A stretch of DNA of 64,000 bases from Pseudomonas fluorescens (GCF_902498185.1 NZ_CABVIX010000004.1:186001-250000); one strand, 5' to 3'; shown: positions 34,950-45,110, numbered from the stretch's first letter. Numbers and translations are program-made. Notes: generated by a model not told the origin, from the sequence alone.

Positions 34950-35447
34950 CTACTGCAATACGAAATTGGTGAACAGCAGCTGGTCAACGACCGGCTTGCC
35001 GACTTCTTTCTGCGCCACTTCCTGAACCACCGCGGTGGCTTTCTGGCGGAGCATTTCCTGGCCCACCGAACTGCCGGCGAGGGTATCGAACCCCTGCCCG
35101 GAGAACATCATCACCAGGTTGTTGCGGATCACCGGCATGTGCACTTTCAGCGCATCCAGCGCCACCTGGTCACGGCCTTGCAAGGTAATGCTGACCTGCA
35201 TGTAGCGCTGACGGCCGTTCTGGTTGAAGTTGACGACGAACGCGGGCGTCAACGGCTCGTAGATAGCCGACGCCTTGACGTTGGAGGCTGCTTCGTCCGC
35301 CGCGGGTTCGCTGTCGGACTTGTGCATGATGAACCAGGTAGCGCCCACCGACAGACCGACGGCCAGCAGCAATGCCACTACCCCCATCACGATGAGCTTG
35401 AGTTTGCCTTTAGCGGCGGGGTCTTTCACTGCGTCGCTCTTCGCCAT
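34950..35447 (-). CDS. fliL: Flagellar basal body-associated protein FliL
   Basis: A 165-residue protein with one membrane helix near the N-terminus (LKLIVMGVVALLLAVGLSVGATWFIM) and a periplasmic domain (YEPLTPAFVVNFNQNGRQRYMQVSITLQGRD). It supports stator function. It is the first gene after a strong sigma-54 site at 35497-35512, so fliL to flhB can be expressed without fliK. Confidence 0.95.
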   Translation of the reverse strand: MAKSDAVKDPAAKGKLKLIVMGVVALLLAVGLSVGATWFIMHKSDSEPAADEAASNVKASAIYEPLTPAFVVNFNQNGRQRYMQVSITLQGRDQVALDALKVHMPVIRNNLVMMFSGQGFDTLAGSSVGQEMLRQKATAVVQEVAQKEVGKPVVDQLLFTNFVLQ

Positions 35448-35496
35448 GCCAATAATCCGTCATCCATCGAGGTTTCATAGGAGATGACAGGGCTTG

Positions 35497-35512
35497 AGCA
35501 AGTGTTATGCCA
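35497..35512 (-). promoter_or_regulatory. Sigma-54 promoter upstream of fliL
   Basis: On the minus strand TGGCATAACACTTGCT, matching the sigma-54 consensus TGGCAC-N5-TTGCW with exact spacing. Transcription would start near 35486, with a 38-nt leader before fliL. A CGGGGGCG/CGCCCCCG hairpin (35516-35523 with 35540-35547) sits directly upstream, after the fliK stop, and may end fliK transcription. Confidence 0.75.
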
Positions 35513-35552
35513 GATCGGGGGCGAACCAGACGAGATGGCCGCCCCCGCCCGG

Positions 35553-36800
35553 TCAGGCGTAGTAGTCGACGGCGCTGGAGCCGATGACCACTTGGCGTTC
35601 CAGGGGCCTGGCGGCTTCGGCGCCCTCGGCGCTGCCGCCCTCCTGCGCCGCCCGGCGTGCAGCCACGCCGCTCAGTTGCGATCCTTCCTGCTGGCCTTGT
35701 TGTTGCTGCCCACGGGACTGGTCGGCGACGTTGACGTCAGGCTGCGCCAGCCCTTGTTGTGCGAACAGTTCACGCAGGCGCTGTACCTGGCCTTCAAGGG
35801 TATCGCGCACGCCGACGTGGCCGCTGATGAAGGTGACCTGGGTCTGCTGGTCCGCCGCGACGTTGACGCGAATGTCCAGGCGACCGAGTTCGGCGGGTTC
35901 CAGCTGAATCTCCGCCGACTTGAGGTTCTGGCTCGACAGGTACATCACTCGATTGACCAAGCCCTCGGTCCAGCCGCTCTGGGTCATGGTCAGCGGCTGC
36001 TGCATGACGCTGGCCGAAGGCGCCACGTGGGCGGTCTTGGGCGTCGCGGCCTGGGTGAGCGCGGCAAGGCGATCGGCAAAGTCATCGACGCGGGTGTCGC
36101 TGGCTGCACCCTTGAGATCCTTCAGACCGTCGTCGAGCAAGCCCGAAAACGCATTGTCGCCAGCTTCGCCCTCCTCGCCCTCGCCGTCGGAAAGCTGCAG
36201 CAGGCTCGCCAAGGTATTGACGGCAGGCTGCCCTTGGCCCGCTTCGAGCTCGGCATCCTTGGCATGTGCGGACGTGGTGCCCTGGGCCTGGGCGCTTTGT
36301 TCCAGGGCCAGGCGCAAGGTAGGCAGGCCTTCCAGGGGGTCAGCCTGCGGATCGAACGCGGCCAGCGCCGCGGCGTCCTCCTCGCCGCTGGCCGCTGCGG
36401 CCTGCTGCTGGAGCATCGGCGTGAGAGTCTGGGCCTGGGCCTGGATCAACTGAGCGCCAGGCGGGGCGTCGGTAAGCTGCCCGGCCACCAGGCTTGAATC
36501 TCGTACCGTCGAATCCGCGGCGTCGTCTGCAGCCTCGTCGGCCGCTGGCAAGTTCTTGCCGTCACCGGCAACCGGGTCGGCGGCGTCGGCCCGCGGCTTG
36601 CCGCTGTCTGCCGGATCGACCCGAACCTTGGGCTTGGCCGAGGCGACCTGGTCATCGCGGCCTTGGCGCGCCATGACCTGGTCGAAGCCCGCGCCCCTGC
36701 CGCTCAACGCCTGCTGAGTCTTGTCCGCAAGGTTGGCGGCCGTGCGCGCCGAGGCGCCGAGGGCACTCGCTTGCAACAGTGGATTGGATGCAACAGGCAT
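35553..36800 (-). CDS. fliK: Flagellar hook-length control protein FliK
   Basis: A 415-residue protein with an Ala/Asp/Gln-rich disordered N-terminal two thirds. The C-terminal Flg_hook domain reads GWTEGLVNRVMYLSSQNLKSAEIQLEPAELGRLDIRV and ends RVRELFAQQGL-like, with a Q/G-rich tail. It measures the hook and triggers the FlhB switch. The ATG at 36800 (MPVASNPLLQ) follows GGAGA. This is the canonical copy by location, next to fliL. Confidence 0.93.
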   Translation of the reverse strand: MPVASNPLLQASALGASARTAANLADKTQQALSGRGAGFDQVMARQGRDDQVASAKPKVRVDPADSGKPRADAADPVAGDGKNLPAADEAADDAADSTVRDSSLVAGQLTDAPPGAQLIQAQAQTLTPMLQQQAAAASGEEDAAALAAFDPQADPLEGLPTLRLALEQSAQAQGTTSAHAKDAELEAGQGQPAVNTLASLLQLSDGEGEEGEAGDNAFSGLLDDGLKDLKGAASDTRVDDFADRLAALTQAATPKTAHVAPSASVMQQPLTMTQSGWTEGLVNRVMYLSSQNLKSAEIQLEPAELGRLDIRVNVAADQQTQVTFISGHVGVRDTLEGQVQRLRELFAQQGLAQPDVNVADQSRGQQQQGQQEGSQLSGVAARRAAQEGGSAEGAEAARPLERQVVIGSSAVDYYA

Positions 36801-36874
36801 TGAAAAGGTCTCCGCGCCAGAAGGCTGTACTCGTCTGGGCAAAGAACAGGCAAGACTCGCGCCAGGTCTGCACG

Positions 36875-37222
36875 CTAATTGGCAGAAACCCGGTGTTGCT
36901 CATCTCGATAGAAACGCTGAACTTCGACGTACTCCTGATCGATACGGTTGATCAGGTCCTCGATGCCGTACAGCGGCTGCTGCCGGACACGCTCTTCGAG
37001 CAGGCTGCACAACGATGCCAGCCCTACCGCGCCCATGTTGCTGCTGCTGCCCTTGAAGCTGTGTGCCGCCAGTCCAAGCTCATGGGCATCCTTGGCGCCG
37101 TGCAACTGGTCAAGCCGCTTCTCTGAGTCGTCAAGAAAGGTTTCGAGCAGTTGCAGGTAGCCATCTTCCATGACCTCCCGCAGGTCGCTCAGGACCTTGT
37201 GATCGATATGATTCTCGGACAC
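36875..37222 (-). CDS. hptB: Histidine phosphotransfer protein HptB
   Basis: A 115-residue Hpt domain with the phospho-histidine motif LGLAAHSFKGSSSNMGAVGL. In Pseudomonas HptB relays phosphate from hybrid kinases to HsbR, the next-upstream gene, and so controls HsbA and flagellar/biofilm choice. It lies between hsbR and fliK. Confidence 0.9.
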   Translation of the reverse strand: MSENHIDHKVLSDLREVMEDGYLQLLETFLDDSEKRLDQLHGAKDAHELGLAAHSFKGSSSNMGAVGLASLCSLLEERVRQQPLYGIEDLINRIDQEYVEVQRFYRDEQHRVSAN

Positions 37223-37247
37223 TTGTTCACTCCTTGATCAAGCTGGA

Positions 37248-38948
37248 TTATGCCTGAGCCACCCAGGCGAACTCCACTCGCGCACAACGCCCGTCATCCA
37301 GCCAATGGGCACGTTGACTCAAGCGCTTTACCAGGTTCAGGCCGCGGCCGCTGAAACCCTGCGGCCCAGCCGCCCGCGACAGTACCTCGGGCACGTCAAA
37401 ACCGCTGCCGCTGTCGCGCACCTCGATACTCAGACGCCCACCGCCCTCATGCGGTTCAACCTTGAGCTCGATACAGATGAATCCGCCGTGCTGCCGGTCA
37501 AGTCGCCGGTCGCGCTCCTGGTAGTACGACGCAAATCCTGCGGCATCGCGCTTGAGTCCGGAATCCAGGCCCAGCACGCCATGTTCCAGGGCATTGGAAT
37601 AAAGCTCGGCGAGCACGCTGTGGAGGGCCCCGCTGAGGGGCCGCAACCCCTCAACACCCAGGAGCACTTGCAGCAGATGCGGCACCGGATTGAAGCGTTT
37701 CAGGCTGTCGCCTCGCAATTCCAGGCGCATCGACCAGTCCAGCGGGCAGTGCGGTCTGTTGTCAGGGTAGACCATGGGCGGCGTCGCGAACTGCTCGGGA
37801 ACCAGCATGCCGACGTCCAGCAGGCTGATATCGTCGCGGGCCTGGCCACCGAAGCGCTCCAGCGCCTGCATGACTTCGCTGAACAGCTGCTCGGGATCGC
37901 GGTTGGCGGCAAGCACCGCGTGCAGCCGCTCGACACCGAACAGCTGCTCGCGTGCATCGCGGGTATCGACCACCCCGTCCGAGAGCAGAAACAGTCGTTC
38001 GCCCGCACCCATCGGCAACACATCGGTGCTGTCATCGAATCGCTCAGGGGCCAGGATGCCCAGCGGCAAGTGGCGCGAGACGAGCGGCGCCAGCGGCCGC
38101 CCGTCCGCGGACAAGCGATAGCCGTCGGGCATCCCGCCATTCCAGAACTCGACCATGCCGCGTTGCACGTCCAGCTTGAGCAGCAGCGCGCAGCAGAACA
38201 TGTCGACCGGCAGGATGTGCTTGAGCTTGGTGTTCATCTCGCGCAGGGTTTGCGCCAGGCCGAAGCCCTTGGCGGTCATGCCGTAGAACACATCGGCCAG
38301 GGGCATGGCGCCCACCGCCGCCGGCAAGCCGTGGCCAGTGAAGTCACCCAGCAGCACATGCATGTCACCGGACGGCGTAAAGGCCGCCAGCAGCAGGTCG
38401 CCGTTGAACAGCGCATAGGGTGACTGCAGGTAGCGGATGTTTGGCGCCGCCAGGCAGCCGGCATGCGCCACTTTGTCGAACACCGCCTTGGCCACGCGTT
38501 GCTCGTTGAGCAGATGCTGATGGTGGCGGGCGATCTGGTCGCGCTGCTGCAGTACCGTTTCCTGCAGACGGCGCAAGCGGTCCATGGACCGGATCCTGGC
38601 GGCCAGGATGACCGGGCTGTAGGGCTTGGCCATGAAGTCGTCGCCGGCTTCGAGGCAGCGCACCAGACCGTCCTCTTCGTTCAGCGAGGTGAGGAAGATG
38701 ATCGGCACCAGGACCTCGCCCGCGAGGCCCTTGATCTGCCGCGCGGCCTCGAAACCGTCCATGACCGGCATGAGCGCGTCGAGCAGGACCAGTTGCGGGC
38801 GCATTTCATTGAACAGCGCCACGGCCTCGGCACCGTCTTGCGCGGTGTAGACACTATGGCCCAGGCGCCGGACGATCTGCGCCAGCAGCAGGCGATCGGC
38901 CGCACCGTCCTCGGCGATCAGGACGCGCAGCGCGGCGGTGTCAGCCAT
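37248..38948 (-). CDS. hsbR: HptB-pathway response regulator, phosphatase and anti-sigma kinase HsbR
   Basis: A 566-residue protein with three parts. The receiver domain has D57 (QLVLLDALMPVMDG). A PP2C/SpoIIE phosphatase spans about residues 180-390 (GDLLLAAFTPSGDMHVLLGDFTGHG, FLLSDGVVD). The C-terminal HATPase has anti-sigma-kinase features (ELYSNALEHGVLG, GSGFD, GRGLNLV). It phosphorylates or dephosphorylates the STAS protein HsbA according to HptB input. A TTG at 38960 is in frame, but the ATG at 38948 (MADTAALRVL) is preferred. Confidence 0.93.
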   Translation of the reverse strand: MADTAALRVLIAEDGAADRLLLAQIVRRLGHSVYTAQDGAEAVALFNEMRPQLVLLDALMPVMDGFEAARQIKGLAGEVLVPIIFLTSLNEEDGLVRCLEAGDDFMAKPYSPVILAARIRSMDRLRRLQETVLQQRDQIARHHQHLLNEQRVAKAVFDKVAHAGCLAAPNIRYLQSPYALFNGDLLLAAFTPSGDMHVLLGDFTGHGLPAAVGAMPLADVFYGMTAKGFGLAQTLREMNTKLKHILPVDMFCCALLLKLDVQRGMVEFWNGGMPDGYRLSADGRPLAPLVSRHLPLGILAPERFDDSTDVLPMGAGERLFLLSDGVVDTRDAREQLFGVERLHAVLAANRDPEQLFSEVMQALERFGGQARDDISLLDVGMLVPEQFATPPMVYPDNRPHCPLDWSMRLELRGDSLKRFNPVPHLLQVLLGVEGLRPLSGALHSVLAELYSNALEHGVLGLDSGLKRDAAGFASYYQERDRRLDRQHGGFICIELKVEPHEGGGRLSIEVRDSGSGFDVPEVLSRAAGPQGFSGRGLNLVKRLSQRAHWLDDGRCARVEFAWVAQA

Positions 38949-38956
38949 GGCGGCGC

Positions 38957-39262
38957 TCAACTGATATCGAACAGCTTGTCGAAGTTGGAGATGGCGAGGA
39001 TCTTGCGCACGTCCGAACTGGTGTTGACCACCTGCACCTCGGCGCCGTCGCCGCCAACATGGTCACGCAACAGCAGAAGCATGCCCAGGGCGGAACTGTC
39101 CAGGTAGGTGGCGTCCTTGAGATCGACGATGACTTTTTCCGGCTTGGGATGCTGACGCTCGTAGGCCTGCCTGAATTCCTGATGCTTGCCGAAATCGAAA
39201 CGGCCTTTGATCCTGATCGTCAATCTGTTCCCGTCCGGGGAAAAAACGGATTCGACAGCCAT
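38957..39262 (-). CDS. hsbA: Anti-anti-sigma factor HsbA (STAS domain)
   Basis: A 101-residue STAS domain protein with the phospho-serine motif DLKDATYLDSSALGMLLLL. In P. aeruginosa HsbA, depending on phosphorylation, binds FlgM (freeing FliA) or the diguanylate cyclase HsbD. Neither flgM nor hsbD is in this window. It has its own 107-bp upstream gap after fliJ, with AAGGGA as ribosome site. Confidence 0.92.
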   Translation of the reverse strand: MAVESVFSPDGNRLTIRIKGRFDFGKHQEFRQAYERQHPKPEKVIVDLKDATYLDSSALGMLLLLRDHVGGDGAEVQVVNTSSDVRKILAISNFDKLFDIS

Positions 39263-39369
39263 GCGAGTTATCCCTTCAAAGATGGCGTGAAGAGAAAGGT
39301 TTAGCAGTGAAATAGCGGTGCGGCAAGGTGAGGTGCATGAGAGCGCGTGATCCGTCGGGACCGCGTTCG

Positions 39370-39822
39370 TCAATCCACGGTATGCCGTGGCAGGCGCTGT
39401 GACAGCTCGTCGAGCAGGCGCTGCTCGCGCTTGTCTTCGGCGCGGCGCGCTTCATCGAGATAACGCTGTACCAGCTTGCGCAGGCCCTCGACGCGGGCAT
39501 AGGCCTGCTGCCAGGTCCCGCGGGCGTTGGCGAGGTTGTTCTGGTGCCACACCAGGCTCTGGCGCTGCTGGGTCATGGCGGTTTCAAGCTGGCCAAGAAA
39601 CCGTTGGTAGTTGACCAGCCAGCTACCGTTGACGCCCTGCCCGCCGCGGTTGATCCACTGCTGCTGGTAGTCCTCGCGAAAACGCTCGAGCTCGGTGAGC
39701 TTGGCCTGGGCCTGGCTGGCCTGCTGCTGGAAATGCCCCAGGCGCTGCGCCGCCTTGCGCTCGGCTTCTTCGGCCATGTCGACCACCGGCGCCAGGCGCG
39801 CTCCTCGGCTGAGTTCGGCCAT
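39370..39822 (-). CDS. fliJ: Flagellar export protein FliJ
   Basis: A 150-residue, almost entirely helical coiled-coil protein (AEEAERKAAQRLGHFQQQASQAQAKLTELERFREDYQQQW), the typical FliJ stalk that sits in the FliI hexamer. It begins 6 bp after fliI. The C-terminal region is Arg-rich. Confidence 0.92.
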   Translation of the reverse strand: MAELSRGARLAPVVDMAEEAERKAAQRLGHFQQQASQAQAKLTELERFREDYQQQWINRGGQGVNGSWLVNYQRFLGQLETAMTQQRQSLVWHQNNLANARGTWQQAYARVEGLRKLVQRYLDEARRAEDKREQRLLDELSQRLPRHTVD

Positions 39823-39828
39823 GGTCTA

Positions 39829-41187
39829 TCAGTTGCCCGCCGGCGGCGCGAAGACGCCCGCCAGCTGCCCACGGCTCTGCTCGAGACTGACATTATCGTC
39901 AAGCGTCTGGCGCAGGTAGCCGACCAGCTTGGGCTGCAGGGCGATGGCGAGGTCGGTCTCCGGATCGCCACCGGGCACATAGGCACCCACGCTGATCAGG
40001 TCACGGCTCTGCGAAAGGCGCGACCACAGCTGCTTGAATTTCTGCGCCTGGCGCAGATGCTCAGGGCTCACCACCTGGGGCATGACCCGGCTGATCGAAG
40101 CCTCGATGTCGATGGCCGGGTAATGCCCCTCTTCGGCCAGGCGGCGCGACAGCACGAAGTGCCCGTCGAGCACGCCACGCGCCGAGTCGGCGATCGGGTC
40201 CTGCTGGTCATCGCCTTCGGACAGCACGGTATAGAACGCAGTGATCGAGCCCCCGCCCTTCTCGCCATTACCTGCGCGCTCCACCAGCTTGGGCAGCTTG
40301 GCAAAGACTGAAGGCGGATAACCGCGGGTGGCCGGCGGCTCGCCAATGGCCAGGGCGATCTCGCGCTGAGCCTGGGCGAAACGGGTGAGCGAATCCATCA
40401 GCAGCAGGACATTCTTGCCCTTGTCGCGAAAATACTCGGCGATCCGCGTGCAGTACATGGCCGCGCGCAAACGCATCAGCGGCGCATCATCGGCGGGCGA
40501 CGCGACCACCACCGAACGCTTGAGGCCTTCTTCGCCGAGGATGTGCTCGATGAACTCCTTGACCTCCCGGCCACGCTCGCCGATCAGGCCGACGACGATG
40601 ATTTCGGCCTCGGTGAAACGCGTCATCATGCCCAGCAGGACCGACTTGCCCACGCCAGTACCGGCAAACAGGCCCAGCCGCTGGCCACGGCCCACCGTCA
40701 GCAGGCCGTTGATGCTGCGAATGCCTACGTCCAGGGGCTGGCTGATCGGATCTCGATTGAGCGGGTTGATCACCGGGCCATCCATCGGCACCCAGTCTTC
40801 TGCCTTCATGCCGCCCTTGCCATCCAGCGCGCGGCCAGCGCCGTCCAGCACCCGGCCAAGCATACTCATGCCCATGGGCAGCCGGTTGCTGTCGTCGAGC
40901 GGCACCACCCGCGCACCGGGTGCGATGCCGGCGACACTGCCGACTGGCATGAGGAACACCTTGCTCCCGGAAAAGCCCATCACCTCAGCCTCTACGCGCA
41001 CCGGGTGGTAGCTGTCATCGTTGATGACCAAGCAGCGGCTGCCTATCGCGGCGCGCAGGCCCTCGGCTTCGAGGGTAAGGCCGACCATGCGCAGCAGGCG
41101 TCCTTCCACCACAGGTTGCCCGGGCAGGTCCACTACCCCGGCGTAGGCGCCCAGGCGCTTGGCGAAACTGGTGCGGTCAAGGCGCAT
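39829..41187 (-). CDS. fliI: Flagellar export ATPase FliI
   Basis: A 452-residue ATPase related to F1-beta. The Walker A is [15 protein letters not shown], the signature is [16 protein letters not shown], the Walker B is [19 protein letters not shown], and [20 protein letters not shown] follows. It energises loading of export substrates. It overlaps fliH by 11 bp. Confidence 0.97.
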   Translation of the reverse strand: MRLDRTSFAKRLGAYAGVVDLPGQPVVEGRLLRMVGLTLEAEGLRAAIGSRCLVINDDSYHPVRVEAEVMGFSGSKVFLMPVGSVAGIAPGARVVPLDDSNRLPMGMSMLGRVLDGAGRALDGKGGMKAEDWVPMDGPVINPLNRDPISQPLDVGIRSINGLLTVGRGQRLGLFAGTGVGKSVLLGMMTRFTEAEIIVVGLIGERGREVKEFIEHILGEEGLKRSVVVASPADDAPLMRLRAAMYCTRIAEYFRDKGKNVLLLMDSLTRFAQAQREIALAIGEPPATRGYPPSVFAKLPKLVERAGNGEKGGGSITAFYTVLSEGDDQQDPIADSARGVLDGHFVLSRRLAEEGHYPAIDIEASISRVMPQVVSPEHLRQAQKFKQLWSRLSQSRDLISVGAYVPGGDPETDLAIALQPKLVGYLRQTLDDNVSLEQSRGQLAGVFAPPAGN

Positions 41188-41935
41188 CGGGGTTGTCCAG
41201 GTCTACCGAAAGGTCAGGCGCGGCCGGGTGCAGCGCCTGGTCATGCAATTGGTCGAACAATTGCGCCAGGCCTTTCTCGATACGCGTCTCGATGGTGGCG
41301 TCGATGCGGCTGTGGGCCGTTTCGATGCGGCAGCCGCCGGGCAGCAGCGCTTCGTCTTCGAGCAGTTTCCAGTTTTCTTCGTGGCGCTCGCGTAGGGCCT
41401 TGGCCAGCTCGAAATCCTGGGGATTGAGGTGAATGCGGATGTTCTCGGCGCCCATGGGCAGCAGCTTGAGCGCTTCACGCAGCACATGGGTGATCTGGCT
41501 GGAATCGGCACGCAGCTCGCGCCCGATCACCTGGCGGGTGACGTGCCCGACCAGGCTGATCATGGCTTTCTCGATCTGGGTATCCTGCTCGGCGATCGGT
41601 TCCAACAGGTGGCCCATCAGCTGTTCGAGGCTGGCGAGCTTGGCGGCCAGCGCGGCTTCGGCCTCCTGGCGGACCTTGAGCTGAGTGCTGTGAAAACCCT
41701 CGCGCTCGCCGGTGGCGAAGCCTTCGTTGTAGGCTTCCTGGCGGATGCTCTCGAGTTCCTCGAGGGTCAGCGGCTGGACGTCTTCCAGCGGCACTTCCTC
41801 GATTTCCTCCTCGATGACTTCAGGCTCGGGTTCGGGCTCGGGCTCTGGCTGCGGGTCGAAGCTGGGCAAGGCCCAGACATCGAGGCCTTCCAGGTCACGG
41901 GCACGGATCAGGTCGCTGGGACGTTCTGTGGACAT
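41177..41935 (-). CDS. fliH: Flagellar export ATPase regulator FliH
   Basis: A 252-residue protein with a Glu/Pro-rich N-terminal part ([25 protein letters not shown]), a helical middle and a C-terminal FliI-binding region ([34 protein letters not shown]). It ties FliI to FliN at the C-ring. The Pro-Glu repeat is longer than usual but not outside the family range. Confidence 0.93.
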   Translation of the reverse strand: MSTERPSDLIRARDLEGLDVWALPSFDPQPEPEPEPEPEVIEEEIEEVPLEDVQPLTLEELESIRQEAYNEGFATGEREGFHSTQLKVRQEAEAALAAKLASLEQLMGHLLEPIAEQDTQIEKAMISLVGHVTRQVIGRELRADSSQITHVLREALKLLPMGAENIRIHLNPQDFELAKALRERHEENWKLLEDEALLPGGCRIETAHSRIDATIETRIEKGLAQLFDQLHDQALHPAAPDLSVDLDNPDAP

Positions 41936-41975
41936 ATCTCTGTACTACTCCTGAACCGTTTGGCCGCTCCTGCAG

Positions 41976-42995
41976 TTAAATCATTTCCTCGCCGCCCTTG
42001 CCGCCGAGCACGATCTCGCCGGCTTCGGCCATGCGGCGGGCAATGGTGAGGATCTCCTTCTGCGCGGTCTCGACGTCGCTCACGCGGACCGGGCCCTTGG
42101 CTTCCAGGTCGTCGCGCAACAGCTCCGAGGCACGCTTGGACATGTTCTTCAAGACCTTGTCCTTGACCTTCTCGTCCGCGCCCTTGAGCGCTACCACCAG
42201 CACGTCCGAGGACACCTCGCGCATCAGCGCCTGGATTCCGCGGTCATCCACGTCGGCAAGGTTGTTGAAGACAAACATCAGGTCTTCGATCTGCTCGGAC
42301 AAGTCGCCATCGACCTCGCGGATCGAATCCATCAGCTGGCCTTCGACCGAGCTGTCGAGGAAGTTCATGATGTCGGCTGCCCGCTTGATCCCGCCCAACG
42401 TAGTCCGCGCGGCATTGGAGTTGCCAGAGAACTGCTTCTCGAGAATCTGGTTCAGCTCCTTGAGCGCCGCCGGCTGCACGGTATTGAGCGAGGAGACGCG
42501 CAGGATGATGTCCAGGCGCACCTTGTGGTCGAAATTGCTCAGCACTTCGCCGGCCTGGTCAGGATCGAGATAGGCGACGACGATGGCCTGGATCTGTGGA
42601 TGCTCGAAGCGGATGACGTCAGCCACGGCACGCGGCTCCATCCACTTGAGGCTGTCCAGGCCACTGGTGTTGCCGCCCAGCAGGATGCGGTCGATCAGGC
42701 CGTTGGCCTTGTCCTCACCCAGGGCCTGGTTGAGCATCTTGCGGATGTAACCGTCCGAGCCCACGCCAAGGCTGGTCTGCTCGCCGACGACTTCGACGAA
42801 CTCGCTCATCACCTGCTCGACCTGCTCGCGATGGATGGTGCCCATCTGCGCCATGGCAACGCCGACCCGCTGCACTTCCTTCGGGCCCATGTGCCGCAAT
42901 ACCTGGGCGGCGTCGGTCTCGCCCAGGGACAGCAGGAGGATGGCCGCCTTGTCGACGCGGGTCAGTTTGGCGGTAACGGCTCGGTTATCACTCAT
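41976..42995 (-). CDS. fliG: Flagellar motor switch protein FliG
   Basis: A 339-residue protein with armadillo-type helical domains. The C-terminal torque helix carries the charged residues that meet the stator (DDRGIQALMREVSSDVLVVALKGADEKVKDKVLKNMSKRASELLRDDLE). The EHPQ motif is seen in IRFEHPQIQAIVVAYLDP. The 8-bp overlap with fliF couples the genes. Confidence 0.97.
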   Translation of the reverse strand: MSDNRAVTAKLTRVDKAAILLLSLGETDAAQVLRHMGPKEVQRVGVAMAQMGTIHREQVEQVMSEFVEVVGEQTSLGVGSDGYIRKMLNQALGEDKANGLIDRILLGGNTSGLDSLKWMEPRAVADVIRFEHPQIQAIVVAYLDPDQAGEVLSNFDHKVRLDIILRVSSLNTVQPAALKELNQILEKQFSGNSNAARTTLGGIKRAADIMNFLDSSVEGQLMDSIREVDGDLSEQIEDLMFVFNNLADVDDRGIQALMREVSSDVLVVALKGADEKVKDKVLKNMSKRASELLRDDLEAKGPVRVSDVETAQKEILTIARRMAEAGEIVLGGKGGEEMI

Positions 42996-44769
42996 CGGCG
43001 TTGATCCACTCTTTGACGACCTGGGCTACGCGGCCCGGGTCTTCGGCCACCAGGCCCTTGATTGCGTTCAACTGCGCCTCGTAACCCTCGGTCGGGCTTG
43101 GCAACAGAATGCTTTGCGGGCCACCGAGGCTGACGCGGTCGTTGGCCATTTCGCCATCCATACCGATCATCCCGCCCAATTCCATGTCGCTGTCGCTGGC
43201 AGCAGCCTGCTTGCCACCACCGGTGATGTTGTTGAGCACCGGGCGCAGCACGCCGAACACCAGCACCAGGATGAACAGCACGCCCAGCACTTGCTTGACG
43301 ATGTCCCAGAACCAAGGCTGCGAATAGAACGGGATCTCGGCAATCACCTCGCCACGGTCGGCAGCGAACGGCACGTTGATCACGCTGACGCTGTCACCAC
43401 GGCTGGCATCGAAGCCCACGGCGTCCTGCACCAGACGGGTGAAGCGCGTCAGGTCCTCGGCCGTCCAGGGCGCGCGGGTCGCTTCGCCGGTCGCGGCGTC
43501 GAGCTTGACCTGATCGTCCACCACTACCGCCACCGACAGGCGGGTCAGGCGACCTTGCTGCTGGCGGGTATGGCTGATGGAGCGGTCCAGCTCGAAGTTC
43601 TTGGTCGACTGCTGGCGCTTGTCGGCCGGGTACGGTGCAAGCATGGGCTGGCCGGTAGCCGGGTCCATGATCTGCTGACCATTGGCGTCGAGCAGCGGTT
43701 GGCCTGGCTGGATCGCACCTGCTGCGCCGGCGGTGCCACCGGTGGTCTGCGGTGCGCTCGCGGGGCCTGGCGGCTGGTTGCTCAGCGCACCGGGCACGCC
43801 CTGCGGACCCTGGCTGCTGGTGCGCTGTTCTTCGACCGACTGCTCGCTGCGCAGTGCTGGCTGGTCCGGGTTGAACTGTTCGGAGGTGGACTCGACGGCG
43901 CTGAAATCGACATCGGCCGACACTTCGGCCTTGTAGCGGTCATTGCCCAACACCGGTTGCAGGATGTTGTGCACACGCTGGGTAAGCATGCCTTCCATGC
44001 GGCGGCTGTAGTCGAACTGCTTGCCAGCCATGGTCAGCTCGGTGTTCTGGATCTGCTCGGACAGCAGGTTGCCCTTCTGGTCGACCACGGTGACCTGAGA
44101 CTTGTCGAGCTCGGGAACGCTGGCGGCGACCAGGTTGACGATGGCGGCCACCTGACCGGCCTCGAGGGTTCGGCCGGCGTACATTTCCACCAGCACCGAG
44201 GCGCTCGGCTTGCGCTCATCGCGCACAAACACCGAGCTTTTCGGGATGGCAAGGTGCACGCGAGCGCCCTTGACGTTGTTCAGGCTCGACACAGTACGCG
44301 CCAGCTCGCCTTCAAGGCCACGGCGATAGCGGGTCGCTTCCATGAACTGGCTGGTACCCAGGCCCTGCTCCTTGTCGAGGATCTCGAAGCCAACGTTGCC
44401 ATCGCTCGGCGCCACGCCCGCAGCGGCCAGCTTGAGGCGCGCACGGGACAGATCGTCGGCCTTGACCAGCAGCGCGCCGGAGTTGGGTTCCACGTTGTAG
44501 GCAATGTCGGCAGCAGCCAGGGTATCCATGATCTGCTTGGTGTCCATGCCCGACAGGCTGCCGTACAGCGGCCGGTAGTCTGGCTGCTGGGACCACAGCA
44601 CCACAGCGAAGCCGATGGCCACGCTCGCGGCCAGGCCGACCAGCAGGGCAACCTGGCGCAGCACGGGCATGCGCGAGATGTTTTCCAGGAACGACATGCC
44701 AAACAGGGGCGGCTTGCCACCTGGCGGGCTGCTCTTGGCGGGCATGTTGTCGGAGACTGCTTCGGCCAT
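42988..44769 (-). CDS. fliF: Flagellar MS-ring protein FliF
   Basis: A 593-residue protein with two membrane helices (VLRQVALLVGLAASVAIGFAVVLW near 35-58 and FWDIVKQVLGVLFILVLVFGVL near 485-510). The ring-building motifs lie between them. An intervening Gly/Pro/Gln-rich loop (TSSQGPQGVPGALSNQPPGPAS) covers about residues 320-360. The C-terminal FliG-binding tail reads VAEDPGRVAQVVKEWI. It is the base of the flagellum. Confidence 0.97.
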   Translation of the reverse strand: MAEAVSDNMPAKSSPPGGKPPLFGMSFLENISRMPVLRQVALLVGLAASVAIGFAVVLWSQQPDYRPLYGSLSGMDTKQIMDTLAAADIAYNVEPNSGALLVKADDLSRARLKLAAAGVAPSDGNVGFEILDKEQGLGTSQFMEATRYRRGLEGELARTVSSLNNVKGARVHLAIPKSSVFVRDERKPSASVLVEMYAGRTLEAGQVAAIVNLVAASVPELDKSQVTVVDQKGNLLSEQIQNTELTMAGKQFDYSRRMEGMLTQRVHNILQPVLGNDRYKAEVSADVDFSAVESTSEQFNPDQPALRSEQSVEEQRTSSQGPQGVPGALSNQPPGPASAPQTTGGTAGAAGAIQPGQPLLDANGQQIMDPATGQPMLAPYPADKRQQSTKNFELDRSISHTRQQQGRLTRLSVAVVVDDQVKLDAATGEATRAPWTAEDLTRFTRLVQDAVGFDASRGDSVSVINVPFAADRGEVIAEIPFYSQPWFWDIVKQVLGVLFILVLVFGVLRPVLNNITGGGKQAAASDSDMELGGMIGMDGEMANDRVSLGGPQSILLPSPTEGYEAQLNAIKGLVAEDPGRVAQVVKEWINADE

Positions 44770-44783
44770 GACTTACTTTGTCC

Positions 44784-45110
44784 TCAAACCGGCATCTGCA
44801 AGATGTCTTGGTACGCTTGGACCACTTTGTTGCGCACTTGAGTCAGCGCCTGCATCGACACCGAGGCTTTTTGCGAAGCGATCATCACGTCAGTGAGGTC
44901 GACACCGCTCTTGCCAATCTCAAAGGCGCTTGCCAGCTGCGAGGAAGCCTGCTGGGTGTCACTGACTTTGTTGATGGCCTGCCCGAACAGATCGGCAAAA
45001 CTGTTCGAACCCACTTCGGGTGCGGCAGATGCCTTGGGCAGCGACATGGCATCGGCCTGCATGGCCCGCATGTCCAACATCAATCGATTGAATTCAACAC
45101 CTTGGCTCAT
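44784..45110 (-). CDS. fliE: Flagellar hook-basal body protein FliE
   Basis: A 108-residue protein ([20 protein letters not shown]...) ending in the conserved [34 protein letters not shown]. It joins the MS ring to the rod. The frame is open 12 codons further upstream, but 45110 gives the usual start. First gene of fliEFGHIJ, behind a perfect sigma-54 site. Confidence 0.95.
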   Translation of the reverse strand: MSQGVEFNRLMLDMRAMQADAMSLPKASAAPEVGSNSFADLFGQAINKVSDTQQASSQLASAFEIGKSGVDLTDVMIASQKASVSMQALTQVRNKVVQAYQDILQMPV

